From JABDIP01 sp965237625 (lineage in GTDB: Bacteria > Pseudomonadota > Alphaproteobacteria > DSM-16000 > Inquilinaceae), in assembly GCA_965237625.1 (NCBI GenBank), contig CBDEGD010000032.1, positions 62,001 through 126,000 of the forward strand: a stretch of DNA of 64,000 nt, read 5' to 3'. Position numbers and translations under genes: made by a program. A model generated the notes under the pieces. The model did no database searches. It saw only the letters and a list, made by a program, of their open reading frames with translations, and was not told the origin of the DNA. Positions 52,253 through 60,515 of the stretch are shown here, piece by piece; the stretch's first letter is position 1, and the number at the start of each line of letters is the position of its first letter.

Positions 52253-53291
52253 GCCCCGCGCCCATATCTCCCTGTGGCGGGCGGGGCTGGCCCCCATCTC
52301 GGCCATTGCCGCCACGATGGTCATCGGATCGGGGCTGATCCTCTGGACCGGTGAACCGGTGCTCAGTTCTTATGAACTGCTGTTCAAGGGCGCGCTGGGC
52401 TCCACCTTCGCACTGAAGGAAACCCTGACCCGGTCGATCCCGCTGATCTTCACCGGGCTGGCCGCGGCGGTGGCCTTCCGCGCCAAGTTCTACAATATCG
52501 GCGCCGAAGGGCAGCTCTATTGCGGCGCCCTGGCGGCCAGCTTCTTCGGCACCGGGCTGATCGGCCTGCCGCCGATCCTGATGGTGCCGTTCCTGATGCT
52601 GATGGGGGCGCTGGCCGGCGGGGCGATCCTGATCGTCCCGGTATTGCTGAAGACCCACCTCAAGGTCGACGAGGTGGTCACCACCCTGTTGCTGAACTTC
52701 GTCATCCTGCTGATGGTCAGCTATCTGATCGAGGGGCCGTGGAAGGATCCGATGGCGCTGGGCTGGCCCCAGGCCGCCCCGATCGTCGATGAGGGCGTGT
52801 TCCCCAAGCTGGTGGCGCGCGGCCGGCTGCATGCCGGGCTGATCTTTGCCGTCGTGGCGGCGGTGCTGGTCTGGGCGCTGATGCGGTTCACCGTTTGGGG
52901 CTATCAGATCCGCGCCGTCGGCTTTAATCCAAGCGCCGCGCGCTTCTCCGGTATTTCCGTGGAAGGTACTGTGATCCGCACGGCGCTGATCAGCGGCGGG
53001 CTGGCGGGTCTCGCCGGGGTCAGCGAGGTGGCCGGGCTGAAGGGCTATCTGACCCTCGATCTGTCGCCGGGCTTCGGCTACACCGGCATCGCCGTGGCCA
53101 TGCTGGCGCAACTCCACCCGATCGGCGTGATCGCCTCGGCGCTGTTCCTCTCCGCGGTCTATGTGGGCGCCGACGCCATGAGCCGGGCAGCGGATATCCC
53201 GACCTATATCGCCGACGTGCTGGTCGGCCTGTCGGTGCTGGCGATCCTGGTAAGCGTCATGCTCACCCGCTATCGCATCCGGTGGCGGTAG
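52242..53291 (+). CDS. Nucleoside-type ABC transporter permease, first subunit
   Basis: 349 residues from ATG 52242 (an in-frame upstream start at 52206 is not needed). It has about eight to nine helices and the BPD_transp_2 signatures FRAKFYNIGAEGQLYCGAL and DEVVTTLLLNFVILLMVSYLIEGPWKDP, as in NupP/YufP-type permeases. It pairs with the second permease gene 200 bp downstream. Its ATG lies within the ATPase gene. Confidence 0.88.
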   Translation: MQIEPRAHISLWRAGLAPISAIAATMVIGSGLILWTGEPVLSSYELLFKGALGSTFALKETLTRSIPLIFTGLAAAVAFRAKFYNIGAEGQLYCGALAASFFGTGLIGLPPILMVPFLMLMGALAGGAILIVPVLLKTHLKVDEVVTTLLLNFVILLMVSYLIEGPWKDPMALGWPQAAPIVDEGVFPKLVARGRLHAGLIFAVVAAVLVWALMRFTVWGYQIRAVGFNPSAARFSGISVEGTVIRTALISGGLAGLAGVSEVAGLKGYLTLDLSPGFGYTGIAVAMLAQLHPIGVIASALFLSAVYVGADAMSRAADIPTYIADVLVGLSVLAILVSVMLTRYRIRWR

Positions 53292-53345
53292 GAGGATGGT
53301 GGACATGACGGCCATCGCGGCAATGCGCGCCAACCAACCCTGGTT

Positions 53346-53415
53346 GTCATTCCCGCGAAGGCGGGAATCCAGTCGACACCGGCGCCTCCTGGATTCCCGC
53401 CTTCGCGGGAATGAC
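53346..53415 (+). repeat. Palindromic repeat family B, copy 3
   Basis: GTCATTCCCGCGAAGGCGGG arm and inverse with a short 30-bp spacer, placed between the two permease genes of a transport operon. Confidence 0.9.
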
Positions 53416-53491
53416 ACGTCGGTGGGGCAGGGGCAGGCCGGTACACTCGGCGATCCACACTTCCGCCTATATCAAAACAGGCGCCCATAAC

Positions 53492-54439
53492 ATGCTGGAT
53501 GTCCTTGAAATCTTCCTCACCGCCGGGTTCTGGGCCGCGACCCTGCGCATCGTCAGCCCGCTCATCTTCGGCACCCTGGGCGAGTTGATCTGCGAGCGGG
53601 CCGGGGTGCTGAACCTGGGCATCGAGGGCATCATGACCATGGGGGCCATGTGCGGCTGGATGTGGGTCTATCAGGGCGGCGATCTGTGGACCGGGGTGCT
53701 GTTCGCGGCCTTCATCGGCGCCTTGATCGGGCTGCTGCACAGCGGCTTCACGGTGTATCTGGGGCTGTCCCAGCATGTCACCGGCATCGGCATCACCCTG
53801 GTGGCCTCCTCGCTCAGCTACTACGTCTTCCGCATGCTGCTGCCGGGCTCGACCACGCCACCGAAGATCGTGCCGTTCCAGCCGGTAGCGATCCCGGTGC
53901 TCTCCGACATGCCGTTCCTTGGCGAGGCGCTGTTCAGCCAGACCCCAATGACCTATCTGGCACTGTTCGTGGTGCCGGTGGTCTGGTACGCGCTGTATCG
54001 CACGCCGGTCGGCCTGGCGGTGCGCATGGCGGGGGAGAACCCGGTGGCGGTCGAGGCCCAGGGCATCGATGTGCTGGCGGTGCGCACCGGGGCCGTGATG
54101 GTCGGCAGCGCCCTGATGGCGGTCGGCGGCGCCTTCATCACCATGTCGGCCTTCGATGCCTTCTATTTCGGCATGATCAGCGGACGCGGCTGGATCTGTG
54201 TGGCGCTGGTGATCTTTGCGTCCTGGCGGCCGGGAAAGGCGCTGCTCGGCGCGCTCCTCTTCGCCGGGCTCGACGCGTTGCAGGTCCGGATCCAGCAGGT
54301 CGCCGGCGCCTTCATCCCCTATCAGTTCTTCCTGATGCTGCCCTACCTGCTGTCGATCGCCGCCATGGTGGTGATGGCCCGCCGCGCCCGCTACCCGCAG
54401 GCCCTGCTGGTGCCGTTCCGGCGCGGGGAGCGGGTGTAG
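53492..54439 (+). CDS. Nucleoside-type ABC transporter permease, second subunit
   Basis: 315 residues from ATG 53492. About eight helices; the N-terminal STP-type signature RIVSPLIFGTLGELICERAGVLNLGIEGIMTMGA and later MAGENPVAVEAQGIDVLAVR are typical of NupQ/YufQ-type permeases. It forms the channel with the first permease. The gap to the first permease holds repeat B copy 3; the cytosine deaminase gene lies 195 bp downstream after repeat A copy 8. Confidence 0.88.
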   Translation: MLDVLEIFLTAGFWAATLRIVSPLIFGTLGELICERAGVLNLGIEGIMTMGAMCGWMWVYQGGDLWTGVLFAAFIGALIGLLHSGFTVYLGLSQHVTGIGITLVASSLSYYVFRMLLPGSTTPPKIVPFQPVAIPVLSDMPFLGEALFSQTPMTYLALFVVPVVWYALYRTPVGLAVRMAGENPVAVEAQGIDVLAVRTGAVMVGSALMAVGGAFITMSAFDAFYFGMISGRGWICVALVIFASWRPGKALLGALLFAGLDALQVRIQQVAGAFIPYQFFLMLPYLLSIAAMVVMARRARYPQALLVPFRRGERV

Positions 54440-54467
54440 GGACGCGGGCATGATGATCGAACCAAAA

Positions 54468-54601
54468 TCCCCCTCACCCTCCCAACGCTTTGCGTCGGGC
54501 CCCTCCCTCTCCCCGAGGAGAGGCGACCCCAGGGCCGCCGCGACAAACCCTCTCCTTGGGGAGAGGGAGGGACCCGCGAAGCGGGAGGGTGAGGGGGAGC
54601 G
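54468..54601 (+). repeat. Palindromic repeat family A, copy 8
   Basis: Full element, CCCCCTCACCCTCCCAACGC to GGGAGGGTGAGGGGGAGC, between permease and cytosine deaminase genes. Confidence 0.9.
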
Positions 54602-54634
54602 CCGCACTGTCCGAATTCCGTACGAGGTCCCTGA

Positions 54635-55906
54635 ATGCTCGATCTCCTGATCCGCGACGGCAATCTGCCGGATGGCCGTAGCGGCGTGTCCATCGGCATC
54701 AAGGATGGCCGCATCGTCGATGTGGCCGAGACCCTCGAAGCCGAAGCCAACGAGACCATCGACGCCGCCGGCTGCCTCGTCACCCCGCCCTTCGTCGATT
54801 CCCATTTCCACATGGATGCGACGCTCAGCCTCGGCCTGCCGCGGATGAACGAGAGCGGCACGCTGCTGGAAGGCATCGCGCTCTGGGGTGAGTTGAAGCC
54901 GGATCTGACCATCGAGGCGCTGAAGGAGAGGGCGCTGGCCCTGACCAAATGGTCGATCGCGCGGGGCACGCTGGCGATCCGCAGCCATGTGGATATCGGC
55001 GACGACCGGCTGCTGGCCGTGCAGGCCCTGCTGGAGGTCAAGCGCGAGATCGCCCCCTGGATCGATCTGCAGCTCGTCGCCTTCCCACAGGACGGCTTCT
55101 TCCGCTTGCCCCAGGCGCGGGAAAATCTGATCCGGGCCTTGGAGATGGGCGTCGACGTGGTCGGCGGCATTCCGCATTTCGAGCGCACCATGGAAGATGG
55201 CGCCCGCTCGGTGACGGCGCTCTGCGAGATCGCCGCCGAGCGCGGCCTGCTGGTCGACATGCATTGCGACGAGACCGACGATCCGATGTCGCGCCATGTG
55301 GAGACCCTGGCGGCGGAGACGGTTCGGCTCGGCCTGCAGGGCCAGGTGGCCGGCTCGCACCTCACCTCCATGCACTCCATGAACAATTATTACGTCAGCA
55401 AACTGATCCCGCTGATCGCCGAAGCGGGTTTAACAGCAATCGCCAACCCCCTGATCAACATCGCAATTCAGGGTCGCCACGATACCTATCCGAAACGCCG
55501 GGGCATGACCCGGGTGAAGGAGCTGATGGCCGCGGGGGTCAATGTCGCGCTCGGCCATGACTGCGTGATGGACCCCTGGTACAGCCTGGGCAGCCACGAC
55601 ATGCTGGAAGTCGCCCATATGGCGGTCCATGTGGGCCACATGACCGGCCGCGACGAGATGTGCTCACTGTTCGAAGCCGTCACCGGGAACGCCGCCAAGG
55701 TCATGCACCTCGACGGCTACGGGCTGGAGAAAGGCTGCCATGCCGATCTGGTGATCCTGCACGCCGCTGACCCGGTCGAGGCGATCCGCCTGAAACCCGC
55801 ACGGTTGCACGTCATCCGCCGCGGCAAGGTGATCAGCCGGACGGCGCCGGTGGTGGCCAGGCTCCACCTGGATGGGGCCGAACATGCGGTGACGTTCCGG
55901 CGATAA
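54635..55906 (+). CDS. Cytosine deaminase (CodA-like amidohydrolase)
   Basis: 423 residues. Metal-site motif DSHFHMDATLSLG near residue 60, DMHCDETDDPMSRHVET near 215, the histidine motif SHLTSMHSMNN, NPLINIAIQGRHDTYPKRRGMTRVKE and GHDCVMDPWYSLG. All match E. coli CodA closely. One difference is that the residue after the catalytic Asp is Cys (GHDC), where E. coli has Asp314 (GHDD). It deaminates cytosine (or a related heterocycle) to uracil and ammonia. It closes a BMP-ABC uptake operon for nucleobases or nucleosides. Confidence 0.87.
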   Translation: MLDLLIRDGNLPDGRSGVSIGIKDGRIVDVAETLEAEANETIDAAGCLVTPPFVDSHFHMDATLSLGLPRMNESGTLLEGIALWGELKPDLTIEALKERALALTKWSIARGTLAIRSHVDIGDDRLLAVQALLEVKREIAPWIDLQLVAFPQDGFFRLPQARENLIRALEMGVDVVGGIPHFERTMEDGARSVTALCEIAAERGLLVDMHCDETDDPMSRHVETLAAETVRLGLQGQVAGSHLTSMHSMNNYYVSKLIPLIAEAGLTAIANPLINIAIQGRHDTYPKRRGMTRVKELMAAGVNVALGHDCVMDPWYSLGSHDMLEVAHMAVHVGHMTGRDEMCSLFEAVTGNAAKVMHLDGYGLEKGCHADLVILHAADPVEAIRLKPARLHVIRRGKVISRTAPVVARLHLDGAEHAVTFRR

Positions 55907-55997
55907 AGCATACCGTCATTGGCTGTGTGGTCTCTTCCGAGGGCGGCCCTGTTCCATCGGAATCGGCGAATGCCGCCAGCCCGCATCGAAGCCAAAT

Positions 55998-56681
55998 CTA
56001 GCCGCTCCAATTCAGCCCCGTCACATCGTCCGGCACCGGCACGTCCTCCGCCAGTCGCTCACACGGCTCCGGCTTGCCGAGCACCGTGTTGACCGGCACC
56101 ACGCCTGCCCAGATCGGCAAAGCATAATCCTCCTCGTCATCGACCGGCGGGCCGGTGCGCACCTTGGCGGAGGCCTCGTCGATGGGGATCGACAGCAGGG
56201 TGGTGGCCTTCATCTCCTGCTCGTTGATCGGCCGCAGCGTGTCCCAGCGTCCGGGATAGACGCCGTCGACGAAGGTCTTCATCCGTGCCAGTTTCTCCTC
56301 CCGGTCGGTGACCTTGATGGCCCGGCCGAACAGCATCACCGAGCGGTAATTGGCCGAATGGTGGAAGGCCGAGCGGGCGATCACCAGCCCGTCGAGATGG
56401 GTCACCGTCAGGCAGACATCCGCCCCTTCGGATTTGCGCAGCATCCGGCTGGCCGACGAGCCGTGCCAGTAGACATGGTCGCCCTCGCGCCAATAGATCG
56501 TCGGCGTCACATAGGGCAGCCCGTCGATGGTGTAACCCACATGGCAGATCAGCCCGGCATCGAGGACCGCGTCGATGGTCTCGCGGTCGAAATGCCCGCG
56601 CTGATGGACCCGGCGCAGCTTGGTGCGTTCGGTCGGGGTCAGGTCGCCCGGCATCGACTCGGTCGTGGGTGGTCCGTTCAT
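55998..56681 (-). CDS. Pyridoxamine 5'-phosphate oxidase-related FMN-binding protein
   Basis: 227 residues. The split-barrel flavin fold shows LICHVGYTIDGLPYVTPTIYWREGDHVYWHGSSASRML, VCLTVTHLDGLVIARSAFHHSANYRSVMLFGRA and PVNTVLGKPEPCERLA, as in the FlaRed/PNPOx-like (DUF447/Pyridox_oxidase_2) family. FMN binding is likely; the reaction is not assigned. It is divergent from a MocR-type regulator gene across 104 bp, a common pairing. Confidence 0.8.
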   Translation of the reverse strand: MNGPPTTESMPGDLTPTERTKLRRVHQRGHFDRETIDAVLDAGLICHVGYTIDGLPYVTPTIYWREGDHVYWHGSSASRMLRKSEGADVCLTVTHLDGLVIARSAFHHSANYRSVMLFGRAIKVTDREEKLARMKTFVDGVYPGRWDTLRPINEQEMKATTLLSIPIDEASAKVRTGPPVDDEEDYALPIWAGVVPVNTVLGKPEPCERLAEDVPVPDDVTGLNWSG

Positions 56682-56725
56682 GGCATCTCTCCGCTCGCTC
56701 GGCAGACGCCTTCAATAGGGAAAAT

Positions 56726-56771
56726 GTGGTTTTAGTAAAAGAGCCAATTCTGATATAATTCAAGATACCAC
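56726..56771 (+). promoter_or_regulatory. Promoter and inverted-repeat site of the PdxR-like regulator
   Basis: GTGGT (56726-56730) and ACCAC (56767-56771) form an inverted pair across a 36-bp AT-rich core. An extended -10 box TGATATAAT lies at 56751-56759, about 27 bp before ATG 56786. The site lies in the divergent gap, as expected for an autoregulated MocR-type gene. Inference. Confidence 0.45.
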
Positions 56772-56785
56772 TTGTGAGATATCCC

Positions 56786-58270
56786 ATGGCCGAGCCGGCT
56801 TCCGATGCCGCCACACTGGCTGTCGCCCTGGAACGGGCCGACTCCGCCCCGCTGTCGGTGCAGCTCTATCAGCAGATCCGCGATCTGATCCTGGGCGGCC
56901 GCCTGATACCCGGCCAGCGCCTGCCGTCATCGCGGTCCTTGGCGGCGGAGCTGGGCGTGTCGCGCACGACGACGGTGACCGCGTTCGATCAACTGGCGGC
57001 CGAGGGTTTCGTGGAGGGACGGCATGGGTCGGGTGCCTTCGTCGCCGAACTGCCCCAAGGGCTGCCACTGGGCCTGCCGACGGTCGGGCAGGGCGAGGCC
57101 GGTCAGGGCGGCGGGCATTCGATCGTCTCAGGGAAATCGGGGAACGCCGGACTTTTGGGCCGCCCCTTCGATCTGGGCGCGCCCGACGCCGGGTCTTTTC
57201 CGTCGCTCGCCTGGAGCCGTGCCCTGGCCAAATCCTGGCGTCGGCCCGGGCGGGAGATGTTCTACGGGGCGCCGGGCGGCTATCCGCCGTTGCGCAGGGC
57301 CATCGCCGATCATTTGAGGATCGTCCGCGGCGTGCCCTGCGATTGGCGTCAGGTCATCGTTACCGCCAGCGCGACGGAATCCATCGAGCTGGTGGCACGC
57401 GGCCTGCTGCGTGAGGGCGACGACGCCTGGATCGAGGACCCCGGCTACACCAAGACCCGAGGAGCGCTGGCGACCGGCGGGCTGCGGTCGGTGCCGGTGC
57501 CGGTGGATGGCGACGGTCTAGACGTCGATGCCGGGAAGCGGCTTGCGCCTGTGGCGCGGCTCGCCATCGTCACCCCGTCGCGGCAGTTTCCGCTCGGCAT
57601 GACCATGTCCCTGGCCCGGCGTCTGGCCCTGCTGGACTGGGCCTCGGCGCACGATGGCTCCGGGCGCTACGTGATCGAGGATGATTACGATAGCGAGTTC
57701 CGCTATGCCGGCCGGCCGATCGCCCCGCTGGCCGGGCTCGACCGGGCCGGGCGGGTGCTCTACCTGGGCAGCTTCACCAAGGTGATGTTCCGCGCTCTCA
57801 GGCTTGGCTACCTGGTGGCGCCGCCGGCCGCGCTCGACGATCTGCTGGAGACCCAGCGTCGGTTCGGCGGCCAGGCATCGATGGTGGCGCAGCCGGCCCT
57901 TGCCGAGTTCATCACCAGCGGCGGTTTCGCCGCCCATATCCGCCGCATGCGACGGCTCTACGCCGTCCGGCAGCGGGCCCTGCTGGCGGCGCTGAAAAGC
58001 CGGCTCGGAGATCTGCTGACAGTCGAACCGCAGGATTTCGGCATGCATCTCGTTGCGACATTCACCGGCCGGCTCGACAGCGTCGACGACACCGACATCG
58101 CCAGACGATGCGCCGAAGCGGGGATCGATGTGCCGCCGCTATCGGGTTTCTATCGCGGCGAAGTCAAACGGAACGGGCTGCTGCTCGCCTATGCCGGCTG
58201 GCCGGAAGCGGAGTTGGAGTCGGCGGTGGAAAGGCTGGCGGACGTTCTGATGACAGAGCTGGATCGGTAG
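56786..58270 (+). CDS. PdxR-like MocR-family GntR/aminotransferase regulator
   Basis: 494 residues from ATG 56786 (a GTG at 56774 is in frame). The N-terminal GntR HTH (about 20-85: QLYQQIRDLILGGRLIPGQRLPSSRSLAAELGVSRTTTVTAFDQLAAEG) is joined to an aminotransferase domain. The domain contains VIEDDYDSEFRYAGRPIAP and LGSFTKVMFRALRLGYLVAPP with the PLP lysine. MocR/PdxR proteins sense PLP and amines. It is divergent from the PNPOx-like gene, so a vitamin B6 or flavin-linked role is plausible. Confidence 0.87.
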   Translation: MAEPASDAATLAVALERADSAPLSVQLYQQIRDLILGGRLIPGQRLPSSRSLAAELGVSRTTTVTAFDQLAAEGFVEGRHGSGAFVAELPQGLPLGLPTVGQGEAGQGGGHSIVSGKSGNAGLLGRPFDLGAPDAGSFPSLAWSRALAKSWRRPGREMFYGAPGGYPPLRRAIADHLRIVRGVPCDWRQVIVTASATESIELVARGLLREGDDAWIEDPGYTKTRGALATGGLRSVPVPVDGDGLDVDAGKRLAPVARLAIVTPSRQFPLGMTMSLARRLALLDWASAHDGSGRYVIEDDYDSEFRYAGRPIAPLAGLDRAGRVLYLGSFTKVMFRALRLGYLVAPPAALDDLLETQRRFGGQASMVAQPALAEFITSGGFAAHIRRMRRLYAVRQRALLAALKSRLGDLLTVEPQDFGMHLVATFTGRLDSVDDTDIARRCAEAGIDVPPLSGFYRGEVKRNGLLLAYAGWPEAELESAVERLADVLMTELDR

Positions 58271-58296
58271 GCTGACGACGGGCCGGCGGAGGGACT

Positions 58297-58431
58297 ACCC
58301 TCACCCTCCCGTCGCTTCGCGCCGGGTCGCTCCTTCTCCGCCAGGAGTGGGGAACCAAAGGCCGGTGCAAAGACCCTCTCCCGGGGGAGAAAGAGGGACC
58401 CGCGGCGGAGCCGTGGGAGGGTGAGGGGGAA
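58297..58431 (+). repeat. Palindromic repeat family A, copy 9 (diverged)
   Basis: Starts CCCTCACCCTCCCGTCGC and ends GGGAGGGTGAGGGGGAAG. The inner left arm (CTCCTTCTCCGCCAGG) has drifted from the consensus. It occupies most of the 262-bp gap before the PhyH-like gene. Confidence 0.85.
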
Positions 58432-58532
58432 GCGCTGGCATCGGAAGCGGCCCGGCGGCAGATATGTGGTCTTGCCAAAGCAATGCCGCATAGGATGACG
58501 CCTACGCCCTGTGAAATGCCGGAACACAGCCT

Positions 58533-59243
58533 GTGACCCTCGAGAATCTCGCCACCACTTTTCGTCGCCAGGGATATTGCATCCTGCCGGAGGCCTTGAG
58601 TCCGGCAGAGCTGGACAGCCTGACCGCCGCCGTCGACGCGCTTCTGGACGAAAAGGTCGACGATGGCGGCGGGCGCACTCACGACATCGGCCTCGGCGAG
58701 AGCCGGCGGTTCCTCAGGCTGCGCCATGAAGACTTCCCGGCGGTTGAGGCATTCTTGCTTGGCGATCGTATGCGGGAATTGGCTTCCGCCTTCATCGGCC
58801 CAACCCCGCACCTGTTCGTCGAGCAGTTCGTGGTGAAGGGGGCGAAGGCCGGCGCCAGCTTCGCCTGGCATCAGGACAGCGGATATGTGGGGTTCGAGCA
58901 CAAGCCCTATGTCACATTCTGGATCGCCCTCGATCCGGCGACCGTGGAGAATGGCTGCATCACCGTCTTGCCGCGCGACCTGGACCGCGAGGGGCATATC
59001 GACCCACATCGCTGGGATCCGGAGAACAAGGAGAAGATCGGCTACGAAGGCGACGATCCCGGCATCGCCCTGGAATGCCCGGCCGGCACCGTCATCGCCT
59101 TTTCCAGCCTGACCCTGCATCGCTCCGGCGCCAACTTCACCGATCGCCGCCGCAGGGCCTATATCTGCCAGTACTCGCCGGAGCCGATCATCGATCCCGC
59201 CACAGGACAGCCCCGCCACTTCGCAAAACCGCTCGTCGCGTGA
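58533..59243 (+). CDS. Phytanoyl-CoA dioxygenase-like Fe(II)/2-oxoglutarate enzyme
   Basis: 236 residues from GTG 58533. The PhyH fold is recognised by the first metal-binding motif FAWHQDSGYVGFE (HxD) and the later LHRSGANFTDRRRRAY (second His and 2-oxoglutarate-binding Arg). Family members hydroxylate diverse small molecules using O2 and 2-oxoglutarate. It stands alone between a MocR gene and an orphan protein; the substrate is unknown. Confidence 0.8.
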   Translation: MTLENLATTFRRQGYCILPEALSPAELDSLTAAVDALLDEKVDDGGGRTHDIGLGESRRFLRLRHEDFPAVEAFLLGDRMRELASAFIGPTPHLFVEQFVVKGAKAGASFAWHQDSGYVGFEHKPYVTFWIALDPATVENGCITVLPRDLDREGHIDPHRWDPENKEKIGYEGDDPGIALECPAGTVIAFSSLTLHRSGANFTDRRRRAYICQYSPEPIIDPATGQPRHFAKPLVA

Positions 59244-59297
59244 CCCGGCAATCACACCGACCCGTGCTTGACACTCCTCATCACCTATGGGAACTGG

Positions 59298-59311
59298 TGT
59301 AAGTGCTTACA
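59298..59311. promoter_or_regulatory. TGTAAG-TG-CTTACA dyad upstream of the orphan gene
   Basis: A perfect 6-2-6 inverted repeat in an AT-rich stretch, 51 bp before the next start and 25 bp downstream of a TTGACA (59268-59273). The form suits a small dimeric repressor or activator. No regulator gene for it is adjacent. Confidence 0.45.
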
Positions 59312-59348
59312 AGGTTGATGTGCTATATGTTGAAAAAACGTCTACAAG

Positions 59349-59681
59349 ATGTTGAAAATTGAGAATAATCGACCAATGGAACCGCCGCGCGAGAAGGGCG
59401 GATCCCGAACGGTTTTCACCAGGATCATGAGCGAGCCGGTGCCGATCCCCGAGGCGGGCGCGCATGGGGTTTACTTGAAATGGTTTGGGGCGCCGCGCAC
59501 GGTCGGCTTCACCAGCCGCTACGACCAGTGGGGCTATGCCCCGTCCGAGGGCGCACTGGTCAAGGCGGATCGTCTTCTCGCCACCCTGGTCGACATGCGC
59601 TTGCCGGTCACTCTGGATGCGGATGATTGCGATACGATCCTCGCCGTCCTGGCTGAGTCCATGGTGGCCGTCAGGCCCTGA
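59349..59681 (+). CDS. Orphan hypothetical protein (110 residues)
   Basis: Starts possibly at ATG 59349 or 59376 or 59427; no strong Shine-Dalgarno distinguishes them. I recognise no family. The central part KWFGAPRTVGFTSRYDQWGYAPSEGALVKADRLLATL and the ending TLDADDCDTILAVLAESM read as coding. It is soluble with no signal peptide. It is preceded by the TGTAAG dyad and followed, on the other strand, by the MatR-like regulator gene. Confidence 0.5.
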   Translation: MLKIENNRPMEPPREKGGSRTVFTRIMSEPVPIPEAGAHGVYLKWFGAPRTVGFTSRYDQWGYAPSEGALVKADRLLATLVDMRLPVTLDADDCDTILAVLAESMVAVRP

Positions 59682-59712
59682 CATGCATCCGCTCATCAGG
59701 GCGGATCCTGCC

Positions 59713-60378
59713 CTATGCCGCCGATTGCAGTGAGGCGACGAAGTCGTTGAAGCGCTCGCCCTGGATCAGGATGTGGGACCGCAAAAGCGTCTCCGCCGTC
59801 TCGCTGTCGCCGGAGCGAATGGCATCGACGATCGCCTGATGCTCGGCCAATGACGTCTGCACCCGGTTGCGAACCCTGAGCTGGAGCCGGCGGTAAGCCT
59901 TCAGCCGATCGTGCAGGGCGCGCGATTGTTCGGCGAGGAACCGATTGTGACACGCCGCATAGATCGCGTCGTGAAAGCGCTGGTTTGCCCGGTAATAATC
60001 GTCGGGGTCTTTGCTCGCCGCGGCCTTCATGCAGGCCTCATGTGCCTCAACCAACCCAGTCTCGTCCTCCTCGGTGAGGCGCCGGGCGGCCAGCCTTCCG
60101 CACATGCCCTCCAGCTCCGCCATCACTTCGAACATCTCGATCAGCCCCGCCACGCCGATCTCCACCACATAGGCGCCGCGCCTTGGGCGGATCTCGACCA
60201 GGCCGGTGGCCGACAACTCGATCAGCGCCTCGCGGATCGGCGTGCGGGACACCGCGAAGCGATTGGCGAGCGAAACCTCATCCAAGCGCTCTCCGGGCCG
60301 AAACCGGCCCATGGCGATGTCGTTCTCAAGCGCCTCGCGCAGAGTTTCGGCGGTGCGGCGGGTTGCTACGGTACTCAT
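59713..60378 (-). CDS. matR: MatR-like GntR/FCD-family malonate regulator
   Basis: 221 residues from ATG 60378; an in-frame upstream Met at 60474 would read through the operator. The N-terminal GntR HTH is ALENDIAMGRFRPGERLDEVSLANRFAVSRTPIREALIELSATG. The FCD domain follows with the metal/ligand His residues (ANQRFHDAIYAACHNRFL, AEHQAIVDAI, HILIQGERF). It is divergent from matA-matB, and TTTGTATACAAA lies between. MatR of Rhizobium represses mat genes at TTGTATACAA-type sites until malonate is present. Confidence 0.8.
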   Translation of the reverse strand: MSTVATRRTAETLREALENDIAMGRFRPGERLDEVSLANRFAVSRTPIREALIELSATGLVEIRPRRGAYVVEIGVAGLIEMFEVMAELEGMCGRLAARRLTEEDETGLVEAHEACMKAAASKDPDDYYRANQRFHDAIYAACHNRFLAEQSRALHDRLKAYRRLQLRVRNRVQTSLAEHQAIVDAIRSGDSETAETLLRSHILIQGERFNDFVASLQSAA

Positions 60379-60406
60379 CCGACGATTGTTATGCACAGCC
60401 ACGCGT

Positions 60407-60418
60407 TTTGTATACAAA
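60407..60418. promoter_or_regulatory. MatR-type operator
   Basis: TTTGTATACAAA is a perfect 12-bp palindrome in the 137-bp gap between the GntR regulator and the mat genes. It matches the TTGTATACAA core known for MatR-like and other FCD-GntR regulators. Confidence 0.8.
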
Positions 60419-60515
60419 GTTAGCTGACTGGCATGCACGGGTGGCGCTTGTCTTCGTGCTGGAGGCGTTTTCAAGGGTGCGCGGCAACCTGCGCAATTCG
60501 GCCCCTGGGAAGGAA

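Noticed and set aside
53270..55375. Minus-strand open frame (701 codons) opposite the second permease and cytosine deaminase
   Set aside because: It crosses two intergenic repeats and lies opposite recognised genes, so it is a shadow.
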